A stretch of DNA of 64,000 bases from Cannabis sativa (GCF_029168945.1 NC_083604.1:8672812-8736811); one strand, 5' to 3'; numbered from the stretch's first letter, positions 9,740 through 21,898 are shown. Notes: generated by a model from the letters alone, not told the origin. A program made the numbers and translations.

Positions 9740-12700
9740 TCATTATATAGTTGATGAATATATAATGAAAGAGATGAATACATATTTATATATATGTTCT
9801 TGTATTCTTTGAGGACAATGAAAAATAATCTAATATCGATATAGATTTTGACAAACATTTTCTGAAGTAAATGTTTTATATTTATCGAAGAAAAAAAATG
9901 ATTGTATTTATGTGAATACAACTAAAGAATCATTAAAAATGATTATTATTGATGCAATTTTATAGTGGGTTTTGAATACCCAAAAAGAATGTTAAGAAAA
10001 TTGCATTGAAACATTAAAGTATAAGAATAACAATGAGCATGACTAATGTTATTTAAATACATGAGGCAGTATTTATTGTTCATCATTCCCTGCAGAGAAT
10101 GATACGAATTGAAGTCAATCACTTTTAAAGATTCCTCGTATTAGTCATGTTATTATACATTGTTATTACTTGCAATGTTGGAAATTATTGAATCTGACAT
10201 ATGTTAAAGATTAAATTTTGCATACATCTTGGAGACTATGCAAAAATTGCATTCATATATTCTTTGAAATATCGTAAAAGAAATTGTTGAATAATTTCTT
10301 ATATTTTTTATGGATGAACAAGTAATAAATTTTTTAAGAAATTTATAATAATGTTCTACTTGTTCAACGTCATTCCCCGAAGTGAATGTAATGATTTTAA
10401 ATAATCAATGACATTATTTACTACTCAAATATTTCCAGAAAAAGTGGAAACAACTAAAAGATGAGATACCACACATAATCAAAGTGCATGAAATTTATAT
10501 ATCATGTGTGGAATTTAATAATAGTGGTCGCGTACCTGTAGTACGGACATACTTATAATCAAGATAAAAGTATACTTGATTATTTAATAGAATGTGAATT
10601 GTACAAACTTATTGTACATTTAGAATATTTAAATATCATTACCTAAAGAGAATGAATAGACATGAAATTCTATTTCAAAGAATATAGATTTCACATATAT
10701 TGGTAATGCCAGAAGCAAATTAATATATACATATTTTATTATTTCTTGAAATCAATAGTTTCAAACTATTGTTGGTACATGATATGTATATATATAGTTA
10801 CTATATAATTCAGTTTGCATATTCCCAAAAGTGGATATATAATTTACTAATATTTGTTAGTGATCCAATATAATCAAAGTGATAAAGAATCACAAAATGA
10901 TTATTTGAAAAGCTTCCTGAAGAAGTCTTACATACAATTGCTACTTTGAGTAGTAAAATATTTTTGTATGTACCTAGATGTATAACTTTTATCTAGTTAT
11001 GAAAGTGATAAGAAATAACTTATTATATGTACTGGTTGTACATTTAAATATATAATATATCAAGTCATGATAATTAGACTGATGAATAGTCTATTAATAA
11101 ATTAGACGACTTGTTAAAAAGATACCAGGAAACATGAATGATATATTATGGTTATATCTATTTGACCATTATAACAACATGATGAAGTTGTCATGTACAT
11201 TTTACATTATACACATCATTGAATTGATGATAGTGATTCCTGAAGAAATATAAAGTTTGATAAACATAATAGTGACTCTTGAAGAGTGTATGTTTTGGAG
11301 AATAATATAATTATATTATTCGTGTATATAAAAATGAAACTTATAATGATTATGTTGTAATAAATTTACATTACCTTTGAAAGTTTCATTGAAATACAAA
11401 TTATAGTGAACCTGAAGTTCATTAATTGAATTATTTTGACATGATAAATCATATGCAATAAATTGTCAAAGGATTTGACTAAATTTTGTTGAAGAACCAA
11501 AAGATTCTTCTCATTGTTAATTTATAAGGCTCAAAAGAAGAATGTGCATATATTTGCACATAGAAAATATTTAAATTATATTTCTTTAACAATCTTGAGC
11601 CATTGTTAGATTTTTATTGCATAGTTTCTTATCGATGTGATAAGATTATATGATCATGCATTTACAAAATGTGTAAATTTATGTATTTCTAATTATACAC
11701 GTATGACTCATTCTTAGAAATGAATTAAGTTCATAAGTATTGAACTTGAAACTGAAGTTATTGAACCTGAAGTTCAATGTCATATAATATATATGAGTTT
11801 AAATAGATATTGATTCATTGTGATATATTGAAATCCCTACAGTGTATTAATATTATTAGATATCACAATTTCTTAAAATTCTCTCGATCAGGGGGAGAGA
11901 AGCAGTTGGGATCGATGATAATTTTTGAAAAATGATCCTTGCACAAAGTTATAAGAACGATATAGTTCAAAATGATATATACCAACTGCAAATCAATATT
12001 ACTCAAAGTTGAGATAGAATGAGTTGAAAACGCCTGAAGCGTAAATGAACAATATAGAAATTATTAGTAAATGTTCATTTGATTTGCCCTGAAGTTGTTA
12101 AATCTAGAGGTACTCATGGAGATACCTTAATGTTATAAAGTATTAAAATGATAACCGTGATGAAAACGGTACTCGAAGAGACTCCCAAGAGAAGTTAGAC
12201 ATAACACATTTAATCATAATTGAATCCCTGAAGTGATTCGTTATAGGTACCTATAAATGATAAACATATTTGAAAATATGTAATTTAAAGAGATCTCTAT
12301 AAGTTATGTCAATATGGGAGGAAATTATCATTTATTGAAATTTTTGTCGACAATAAATATTGAATGTGTGCATATGCAATAAATTACTAACATGAGATAG
12401 CAAGGATCATTGTATTAGATTTGTCGAGAATTATCGACATACATTTTGATTTTTGGCCAAAATATTATGACGCAATCCAGGCAAATTTACTCACATAAAG
12501 TGAAGTAAGACCTGTAGGGTGTGCAAATAAATATTTCTAATGAGAAATTTGCATATATGTATTTGTACATAATGAATTGTTGTACAAAGTTTGCATAGAC
12601 ATGAGATTGATTGAAGTAAGGCTTAAATATTGAGAAAATATAATCATGATTTGATTATAGCCTGGAATATATTTTATGAGGATTTATAAGCGTCACATAA

Positions 12701-13460
12701 ATGTTGCAACAAAAGGTTATTTATTTGGAGCTCCTAATATAGTGAGAATTTGAAATAAGCCTTATCTAAAAATTCTAGAAGAATTTAATACATGTCTTAA
12801 GTGATATAAATTCAAAGTCGCGCGCACTATATGACAAAGATCTTTGTATGAAATAAAGACATGTAAGTAAATTATTATTTGAAAAATACCTATGGTTGTC
12901 TATGCAATATAAATACGTAAATTATACGTTGTGATAGACTCTTTAAGAGTTTTTGATTAATTTGAAGAACAAACTTTTATTTCTTTTGTATTTCGAGAAA
13001 TATTAATGTATAAAGTTAATTTGTTCATTAGTATTGAAGTCCTGAAGTACTTCATATGTATCAAGAATTATAGATATATGATCATTTGATATGGAAATTA
13101 AGATCATAAAACAAGATGGAATAAATATATGGTCTTGGAGTACCATCATTGTCACAAATGAAAATTTGTAGTACCATTAATGTGTTATGTTCATATCTAC
13201 TTGAAATTTTAAATTTTCGTATGAACAAAGTTGTGTACACACATGAATGATACAATTAGTTGGATAAAGACTAATGTTCCACGAACCCCTCATCTATAAT
13301 TTAGATGTCCATACATACTCTGGAAGAGTTATAAAAAATATATGATCAAAGATCATATATGGTGATATTTTAAAAGTGATAACAATAATCTTATGAGATC
13401 TATTATCACCAAAAGAATTATGGATCATATGTGCATGAGGGGGAGACATATTCATGTTGC
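9740..13460 (+). other. Dense array of short hairpins in the copia interior
   Basis: Perfect short inverted repeats follow each other throughout. Examples with stem length are 9853-9876 (8 bp, loop TCTGAAGT), 10054-10075 (7), 10082-10103 (7, loop CCTGCAGA), 10278-10300 (8), 10325-10346 (8), 10555-10583 (9), 10753-10771 (9), 10929-10972 (9), 11300-11321 (22-bp palindrome), 11587-11608 (7), 11627-11645 (7), 11727-11747 (7), 11760-11778 (6, loop CCTGAAG), 12241-12256 (16-bp palindrome), 13035-13054 (6, loop CCTGAAGT) and 13338-13360 (10, loop AAA). No open frame of note runs through it. Traces of copia pol may remain, but none is clear enough to name. Confidence 0.7.
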
Positions 13461-13463
13461 ACT

Positions 13464-13635
13464 CTTTATCCCTTAGCTCAGGTTTTGTCCCACTGGGTTT
13501 TCCTGGCAAGGTTTTTAACGAGGCAACTTGCAAATAGTTATGAATATGAAATATATATTGTACTCTTTTTCCCTTAGCTCAGATTTTGTCCCACTGGGTT
13601 TTTCTGGCAAGGTTTTTAACGAGGCAACTATAAAT
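13464..13635 (+). repeat. Two copies of a ~65-bp repeat near the 3' end of the copia element
   Basis: Copy one (about 13464-13530) and copy two (about 13560-13628) share CTCTTT..CCCTTAGCTCAG, then TTTTGTCCCACTGGGTTTT, then GGCAAGGTTTTTAACGAGGC. A diverged, shorter third copy lies at about 14030-14085 just before the polypurine tract. Multiplied 3' blocks of this sort are common in plant copia elements near the second-strand primer. Confidence 0.8.
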
Positions 13636-13722
13636 CATGTTAACATACTTGCATTTTATGAAGCAAGTAGAGAATGTGTGTGAGTGAGATCATTGACATA
13701 GCATATTTGGGAAACATATGAA

Positions 13723-14118
13723 TTGCACTCAATAAAGAAGTATCAGCCCAAGCAATTCTCTATGGATAATACTGCTTGCATCGCTCAACTAAAAGGATGG
13801 TACATTGAAGGAGATAGAGTTAGAACACATTTCACGAAATTCTTCTTTATACGCTTCAAGAAAATACATATTGGTGTTCAACATATTCAATCAAGTGTCA
13901 ATCTTACAAACTTATTCACAAAGTTATTACCAACATCAACATTTGAGAAGACGGCAGACAAGATCGAAATTCGTCGATTAGAAGATCTCCACAAATGCCT
14001 AAATGAGGGGGAGGGAGTTAGTTTACACTATACTCTTTTTCCTTTGACCAAGTTTTCAGTAAGATTTTTAATAAGGCAGCTATTATGGACATCCAAGGGG
14101 GAGTGTTATAAATATTAA
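13723..14118 (+). pseudogene. Copia RNase H C-terminal remnant
   Basis: The translated stretch includes FSMDNTACIAQLKGWYIEGD, then VQHIQSSVNLTNLFTKLLPT and KIEIRRLEDL. This is the C-terminal RNase H region of a Ty1/copia polyprotein, where DN is followed by a segment ending in the L-F-T-K motif. Only about 100 codons of pol remain. The open frame runs on into the repeat block, polypurine tract and LTR, so its last 35 codons are not native protein. It is the best evidence that this noncoding element descends from a copia element. Confidence 0.75.
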
Positions 14119-14356
14119 TAATTATGTGGATGTCCAAATCTTTTATTTATTACCATGAATTGTAATCAACATTCCTCTTTTCCTTAGTTTCCCTTTTTCT
14201 TAGTTTCTTAATATCTCACTCTTGTATTTGTATAAATAGGGGTTCACTCCATTGGAATAAACAACTCAGAAATTCTCATTCACTTTCTCTTTCTCTCTTC
14301 ATCTTCTTCTTCTTTCTTCTCATCTACTTTATATTATTTTATATTATTTTATAATA
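14104..14356 (+). repeat. 3' LTR of the 8908-14356 copia element
   Basis: 253 bp, same length as the 5' LTR, with two substitutions between them. The target duplication ATCTT follows directly at 14357-14361. The polypurine tract AAGGGGGAG lies immediately before it (about 14095-14103). Confidence 0.9.
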
Positions 14357-16976
14357 ATCTTACTTTTGTTAGCTTTTTAACATTTAATAGCTTTTTAACA
14401 TTTAAATCTAAGTTTTTGAAGCTTTTTTTTCACTACTTAAATGCTAACGGCAGAATTTATTATTTTTTAATGTGATCTTCCTCAACTATTATATGGAGTC
14501 TCTTCTCTTCCCCTTTATTTTTTAAACGTATATTATTCATAACATTTTTAAAGTATACATTAATTAACATTAATATCTTATTAAAAGAGAGAATTAAGAC
14601 AAAAAAAAAATTATGGAGACCTGTTAGTTTCTCCTTTATATAGCGGTAAAGCTCTTTCGAGGCCTAGCAAGTCTCTTTATCGAAGCTCCACATGTGTGTT
14701 TCCAGTTATGTGTAATTCGTAAGTATATAAGTAAATTTATATATTATATGTATATATATTGTATGGGTTTAGCTGTTGGAGATCAAATAATCATTTAAAT
14801 GGTTTAAATTTACCTATAAAAGACAATATCTTTTATGGTATTTTTTTTTTTGATGAAAATCTTTTATGGTATTGTAGGTAATGCAAAAATATGAAATGTG
14901 GACTATACATATATAAATAGATGTGTGTGTGCATGCGTTCGTTGGTGCTTTTATATTGGTTGTTTTTTTAGGAAGAATATATGACATATTTGATTAATTA
15001 ATCATGTATCTTGTATATTTATATAATCCTTTTGGCATGTGAGGTGGCTTCTCACATGAATTTTCTTTTACTTTTGTTGCTCTTTCAATTTTTCACATTT
15101 TTGTTATATTTTTATTCTTTATTAATATTTATTCATCATTTAAAAAATTATTATTGTCTTTTCATTTTCATAACTCATATCCTAATACTATTTTATTATT
15201 ACTCTATTTATATTATCACTATTATTGTTGTAACATTTTTTATATTCGATGATCATAACTAATAAGATTAATTTGTATTATTAAATATTAATTTGTATTA
15301 TTAAATAACAAATAATATATTCCTAATCTTTAAGTACTATATAAGATGATTTGGCTTGTGAGTTGGCAGCTAGAGAAATTTTTTTATTTGATTATAATGG
15401 TTTGTTTGAAGAGATGAACAAAGTAAAAATGTCATGCAATATATTTGTGGTTTGAACGTTAAAGGTATCCATCATGATCATTATCATTTCATCTTTTTTT
15501 AAATTTCGTATGTTTTTTTTTTCTATTACTTTGAAAATAGACTTCTAAAATTATGAGTAAAAGTCTTTTATTTTACTTAATATTTTATCTATATATATAT
15601 ATGTGTCTCATAATTATGAGTCAAGGTCTTTTATTTACATATGTCTCATGGTGAGGTTTAATGTCCTTAAAATAGGTGATCACTATATTATTGAGTAAAA
15701 TCAATGTGTATTAGGCTTTGGCTCACAAAAAAATGAAGAAAGAACGACAAAAGCATAAAGAAGCGGGATGAAACTCTATTTGAAGAACTCTAAGATCATA
15801 AAAAATGGGATCATACTCGAGAACAACAATGAAGTTTATATTACCTATTAGAGACGATAAACAATTCTCATCCAACATTGTGTATTATTATGTTTAAATT
15901 TTTTTAAAAGCACTCCCATATATATTGTGCTACTGTATATTTAGACCTTTATATTCGAATAAAATTTTAATTTTATGTGATCTCTTCTATTTTATTTTTC
16001 TCTTTTATTTAAAAACATGTATACATCAATTTTTTTTATAATTATTTTTATGCCATAAGTTATATATAATTTTAGTACAATATATAAATTTCTTTATGCT
16101 CCAATCATTTTTAACAAAATTCATATATTATTAATAATTAGATACAAAACATTGTTTATAAATTTATATCATTTTTTTTTTTATTTTTAACATAATTATT
16201 CAAGAAAAAAAATTACTTCCTTTTAAGAATATTAATTCAAAATAATAATTTTTTTTAATTAATCTATTTGTGTTATATTAATTTTATTTTATTGCTATCC
16301 ATTAAAAATTCTTCAAATTTTATATTAGAAAGCTAAAAAAAGAAAAGAGGCTATATTAGAGTACACAAAATTATTATCATAAAGAAACAAATCTTACAAA
16401 ACAGTACATAAAACATAAATACAAATTAATCAATCAATATATATATATATGAAGATTTTAAGGAGTTGATGTCGCATGATTCTTATTATCTCTAATACTT
16501 ATTTTTTAAATTTTTTTTACTAATTTTGTAACCCTCTATATGTAGACCAAAAATCATATATATATCATACTAATACTGTACTTAATACTAATAACTTTTA
16601 CAGCAATGACCTATCCATTCATATATTTTTTTCAATTCTCCTCTCAATGCTATTTATTATCAATCATAGTAGTTAAGAAAAATTAACTTTTTTTTTTATT
16701 ATTTCTTTCTTTACTAAAAAATTACATGCCTATGACATTCTAAAAACAAAACCATCACTTCTATCATTTATATACATTCATTCATTTTATTAAAAAACAT
16801 AATAACAAAATAACTATATTATACCATACGTTTTTCATTATTACATGATATCTACACCCATATTTCATCTATATATATATATAGATATCCTCATTTAAAA
16901 AGAAACAAATTAAATACAGAGGCTAAATTTTACTTTGTGACATATGAAATCATTATTATGACTTGAATCTTTTTTT

Positions 16977-17010
<34 letters not shown>

Positions 17011-18830
17011 TCTAATAGATTTTTTTTTGGTAGAAGCTAAATTTCATTAGGAAAGATCTTTCACTTCAACAAACACAACTAATCATTAATTTGAGTATGA
17101 TCATCATTCTTACTAGAATTACTTTTTAGGTGAGTCTTAATATTTTCCTTAATTTTGTTTACAAGTGTTCAAAAGAATTTCTTCATTTTTATTTATTTTT
17201 AAAATTTGTGCATATTAATTTGTTAAGTTTGTGTTGTGTATGATAGTTGCCAGAAATTTTTCCTGTAAAATACATATTGTAGTAATGTGTTGCAATATTA
17301 TTATACAAACTTTTTTATCCTAAACTTTCTCCTCTTATTTTTTTTGATTAATTACTAAACTTTTTATTTATTTTTCTCACTTAATTATAATTTATAAGAA
17401 CATGTGTATTTTATTATTTCTTCAAGCTTCATTTTTTTAAAAAAAAAATATTATTTTTCCCACTTTGAAGTAAATATGTTATGCTGACTTTTGTTGTATT
17501 TTATTAAATATAATTATTAATTTAAAGCAAATATATTGAGTTGTTTAGTAAGTGAATTATAAAAATGAATATTGTATAAGAGATGTATAAGTTACACAAA
17601 ATTAATTTTTAAAATTGATTTATTTTTAACTGTGTAACGTATGTAACTATTTTTTAATTGATTAATTTAAAATATAAATACATTAAGAAGTTTATTATTT
17701 AGTGAATTACAAATTTAATTTAAAAATTAAAAAAAAATTATATAACTAATGAGTTGCAGAAAATGAAATTCATGATGTTAAATTTCAACATGTATGTAAC
17801 ATTCATATGTATTAATTAATTATTAATAAACTAATATAATATTAATGTGCCTTAGTGTATTAAAATTATTGGGTTTACAGATACCAATTTAATAAATACT
17901 TTGAAAAAATATGATATGTATCTTTCTGTAATTTTTACAATCTCATTTTCAGACATGTATATAACTTTTCTATTAATTTTTATTGTAAAATAATATTTTG
18001 TCATCTTAATTTTTATTAAACACCAAATTGTAGTACGGAATCATCTACAAAGATCTCAGTCAAAGCAGGCATATGCCAAACGTGTATACCCCCCGAAGCT
18101 ACAGGTAGAACACATGGTAGAGAGACCATTTCGTACTTATCCTAATTGTTGGTTCAATTTATTAATATCATATATATGTTACGCAAAGCAAGGTCTGTCA
18201 TTGAGAAGCTGGTGGGAGGTCTTTGTGTTTCGGGATTCTTAAGATTTTTAGGCTGGTGAACCCTGTTCTGGGGTTGGTTTTCATCATCGATGACGAGAGC
18301 CTTTTACAATAATTACCTGATGAAATCAGAGGGACCTATTGTTGGATATTAGGTGGGATTCTATCATCAAAGTCTAAAGCGTGGTTTGAACACTAAAACA
18401 TCATCACATGGGATTAATTTTTAGAATGAATTAATAACATATCAATTAGAAACAATACTAATATAATTTCAAAAACTGATAGCTTCTTAAGTCGCAAATT
18501 TTCATTAAAGGGTATCTATTAGACTATCAGCATCAATCTAAATAATTAGAAGTTTATGCTGCAAAATATAATTAATTTAGTATTGCTTACTTTATTGTAT
18601 ATTTTTTGATGAATGCAAGAAAGATTCTTGAATTTTTTAATATTTTGTCAAAACTTTAAAATTTAAATTATGTTTTTAAAAATGAAAATAAAGCTTTATT
18701 TAAAAAGAATTGTCAAATAATAGAATATTATAGTTTATATTTTGTCTTGCTATTTGTGGTATAAGTTTTTTACTTAAACTTATATAAAATTAATTATAAA
18801 TTAATAAAATTATATATTTTTTTTGTAGGA

Positions 18831-18858
18831 CCGCGCAACGCGCGGTTACGTTACCTAG
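18831..18858 (+). other. Helitron 1 3' terminus
   Basis: Perfect stem CCGCGC (18831-18836), loop AAC, GCGCGG (18840-18845), then TTACGTTAC and CTAG (18855-18858), with T following. This is the standard plant Helitron end: a short GC hairpin about ten bases before CTRR, inserted ahead of T. Confidence 0.85.
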
Positions 18859-19436
18859 TATCTATACAATTGTATTGTTAGGATAGATGACATAGCAAGC
18901 TCTTCTTCTAATGTTCTAACTTTTCTAATTTGTGATTTTTTTCTAAATTTTTATTTAAATAAAATAAATAATGTAACAACCACATACATGTATCTACATT
19001 GATATAAATTGATATAAATGCATAAATATAACAACGTATTATATTAATACCATTTATTTAACATTTTCATATTATCAATTTAATTTTTGACCCTTTATAT
19101 TCATATTTTTGATTTTTTTTTCTCTCTATCATATATGTTTTGGTTGTGTCTATATAGCTTCACTTATCACCTATAAATAGTGGCAATGAATGTAAAATTT
19201 GGCACGATAATAATCAGTCTTTCACCTAGCTATTTATTTTATTTTTCTTTCGCAAGGTGATTAGCTTTGCTATTTCTTTTTAGTGTACTAAATAAAGACA
19301 ATTTGTATTATATATGTTTGAAGTGTACGTGCCTTTTTAAAAGGAAAAAGGTCACCTATCTATAATTTTAAGTGGAATCACACATATAAATATAGATAAT
19401 ATATACATTGATTTCTTTGATTTAACCCTTTTTTTT

Positions 19437-19850
19437 AGATAGTTTCGTTTTTATTGCAAGTTTATTTGAATTTGTTTTGTTTTTTTTTTCTTTTGAGAAA
19501 CTTGGCAACACAAAATTGATTCTCAACCATCTCTACAATTCGAATAATGGTACATATTTAAGTGTAAGAGTTTGTCAATATACATTGTATGTATATCTTT
19601 CTTTTTTTTTCTTGTAGTTTCTCTTTTATTGCAAGGATTTTTTGGGGGGACTTGGACTTGGAGAAACTTGGGCAACATAAAATTGATTGTCAACCAATTC
19701 TACAATTGGAATAACGGTACATATTTAAGTGTAAAAGAGTTTGTTAATATACATTCATGTATATTATATTTGTTAATTTGTTTGATTTTTTTTTTTTTTT
19801 TGATAAAACTTTTTATTGTTGTAGCTTTGGAGAAATTTCAGCAATGAAAA
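19437..19850 (+). repeat. ~167-bp tandem duplication in Helitron 2
   Basis: A block with GAGAAACTTGG, CAACACAAAATTGATT and TACATATTTAAGTGTAA occurs near 19495-19570. It recurs near 19660-19740 with substitutions, and a third, truncated start (GGAGAAATTTCAGCAA) lies near 19828. An open frame here (19572-19847) is hydrophobic by base composition and is not a gene. Confidence 0.7.
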
Positions 19851-20599
19851 TTAAAGTGATGAGGTGACAGCCTCTATGATTTTTTTTATTTTCTCAATGT
19901 TTCTCATTTATTTAATTTTTAACAGTTTTTTAATTTAATCATAATTTAGTCAAATGGAACTCAATAATTTATTGTTTCTTTGAATGTGTGTAAATTAATT
20001 ATAATAATGGAATAGATAACATACGTTATGTTTTATAAAAAATTCTCAGCAATAATCATCTTCATTAAATAAAAAAGCTTTCTCAAAATGTTTTTGTAAA
20101 AATTTTCTTTATTAAATTAAATTATTTATTGTAACCTTTTCTTTTCTGTAAAATTTTCATTTTTATTTATTTTGCATTCATAAAAAAATATATAATTAAT
20201 TAATGATAATAAAAATATAATTATAACCCTTTACTTATTCATAACCTCTTTCATATTTTTATTTATTTTATATTCATTAAAAATATAATCATGATGATAA
20301 CAATTTTTCAACCTTCCACCTATCCATAATCTTTTAATTATTGTATGCTTAAATTTCATGTATGTAACAACTAAATTCTAATTAATGTTCCAAGTAATTG
20401 TTAATAACAAGTTATTATATATTTTTATATTATTTCAATAATGTTTAACGCTTCAATTTTCGTTCATTAACACTAAAAAGATGTAGGAAATTTTAATCAA
20501 TAATCACTGTTCCGTTGATTCGTAGAAATTTTGATTAATTTTTTAAGGAAAATGATGTATATCATGAAAATGAAAATGTATCAATAATTTTTATCTTGA

Positions 20600-20621
20600 A
20601 TGACATGACATGTCATGTCAT
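20600..20621. repeat. 22-bp perfect palindrome
   Basis: Arms ATGACATGACA and TGTCATGTCAT meet with no spacer. A second imperfect hairpin (TCATGATAA/TTTATCATGA) begins seven bases later. Confidence 0.8.
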
Positions 20622-21706
20622 AGTAATTCATGATAATTTATCATGATGTATAGTATTGTTCTATTTTTTATAGCATGGTGGATTGATTTGTATGTTAATA
20701 TAAATTAGAATCAACACATAGAATTTCATTCAAATAAGTGATTTAAAATTTATGGAGATTACTGTGAACCTTATGGCCAAAGATCAAAATTGATTTTGAG
20801 ATAAGTTTCATGTTATGTTTTGAGGGTGTTGGATGAGTTTTATTCATTTATTTTTGGATTTCATGTTACAAGCTTTAGTTGTGTTGCAATTGTAAAATAT
20901 ATATATGAAATTTATTAATAATTAATTTTTCATGTAGGGTCAATTCATTCATCTTAAATACCAAGCACAAGCTTATATTAAAGTCTTTGTACTATTAAGT
21001 GTTTGAATTTGGGATTAAGGTGAATGAGGTTCTATCTCAAAATTAATTTGTAATGGAAAAGTAACTCATTCATCTTATATATATTCTATTATCTTTCTAC
21101 ATATTAACAATGTAGGATTTTCTAATACTATGTCTTTGTAATTATATTCTAATTCACCTTTCAAATCATTAGAAGATTAGACTAAAAAATTTATTAATTC
21201 TTTTACATTATATTTGTTTTTCTTGGCTAAAAATAATGTGATGCTTTTATTTATTTTTATTTTTTTTAACTTTTGGACCTTATAGATTTTCTTTTGATGT
21301 CATATGATTAATATGCACTTTTTAAATTCTAATAAAAGTGGATGCCTGAAATGATAAATTTAATTTTTCTCACATTGAGAGAGAAGGATTTAAACTTGAA
21401 TTCCTCTATGCCTATGACCACTATTGAATGACAACTTAATCCAATATATTTTATAAAATGGTATACAATATAAATATATTCAGATGAAAATTTGGGTCAC
21501 AATAGTTAGCTAGAGAGGCTAAGAAAGAAAGTTTTAGGACCATAATTAAAAATATTTGACCAAAATCAATCTCAAAGTGTCATCATGATTTATTTTGTAA
21601 AACAAAGAACCTAATAAAATTAACATTTAACAAAATAAAAATGATATCACTGATAACTTTTACAAAATAAAAATCATCTTGAAATTATATTTATTTTATT
21701 ACAAAA

Positions 21707-21734
21707 CCGCGCCAAGCGCGGCTATGTTTACTAG
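21707..21734 (+). other. Helitron 2 3' terminus
   Basis: Perfect stem CCGCGC (21707-21712), loop CAA, GCGCGG (21716-21721), then CTATGTTTA and CTAG (21731-21734), T following. Stem sequence and spacing equal those of Helitron 1, so the two belong to one family by their 3' ends. Confidence 0.85.
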
Positions 21735-21898
21735 TCTATATTATAATCAAGAAGATAACAGATCAGATAGGGTGTTGTCCCATTTTGGTACCAGTTCTAT
21801 TGCAAAATGCATACACAATACAAGATTGTGTTAGCATTGTTTAATGTAATATTATTACTTATATTAAGCAAACAAATCTGGTCCCAAGAGACAGAGAA

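Larger units (their letters stand above)
8908..14356 (+). mobile_element. Young non-autonomous Ty1/copia element with a hairpin-rich noncoding interior
   Basis: Two 253-bp LTRs (8908-9160 and 14104-14356) are flanked by a perfect 5-bp target duplication, ATCTT (8903-8907 and 14357-14361). The LTRs differ at two sites by eye (A/C near 8980 and C/T near 9051). The interior starts CGTTATCAGCACGAG and ends in a purine tract CCAAGGGGGAG just before the 3' LTR. The only clear coding remnant is a copia RNase H tail near 13723-14010. The rest, about 4.5 kb, is AT-rich, has no long open frame, and is made of short hairpins and small repeats. It must rely on another element's enzymes. Confidence 0.88.
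8792..18858 (+). mobile_element. Helitron 1, non-autonomous, interrupted by a copia element
   Basis: The 3' end is clear: a perfect 6-bp GC hairpin (18831-18845), nine bases, then CTAG at 18855-18858 followed by T. The proposed 5' end is TC at 8792 after A, in TCTATATCTATATATATC. The region just inside (GACAGATGACATGGCGG near 8828) resembles the same part of the next Helitron (GATAGATGACATAGCAAG near 18882). Subtracting the nested copia element and one target duplication (5454 bp) leaves about 4.6 kb. No Rep/helicase is seen, so it would be mobilised in trans. The 5' end is inferred; the 3' end is well supported. The part from 14362 to 18830 holds no recognisable gene, only AT-rich DNA, a TA microsatellite (about 16980-17010) and a slightly GC-richer island at 18035-18350. 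Confidence 0.5.
18861..21734 (+). mobile_element. Helitron 2, non-autonomous
   Basis: It starts TCTATACAATTG after A at 18860, two bases past the end of Helitron 1, and ends CTAG at 21731-21734 before T. It has a perfect 6-bp hairpin CCGCGC/GCGCGG nine bases upstream. Length is 2874 bp. No protein is encoded. It contains a tandem repeat (19437-19850), and near 19845-19930 a stretch resembling the 5' part of Helitron 1 (GTGACAGCCTCTATGA against GACATGGCGGTCTCTATGAG). Its 3' end lies 164 bp beyond the stop codon of the P450 gene. Confidence 0.65.

Noticed and set aside
15011..15262. Hydrophobic 83-codon frame that could be taken for a membrane protein
   Set aside because: Poly-T-rich DNA encodes F, L and I by composition; no start context or similarity is evident.
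18035..18350. Slightly GC-richer island in Helitron 1 as a possible captured exon
   Set aside because: No frame gave a recognisable protein; a search would be needed.
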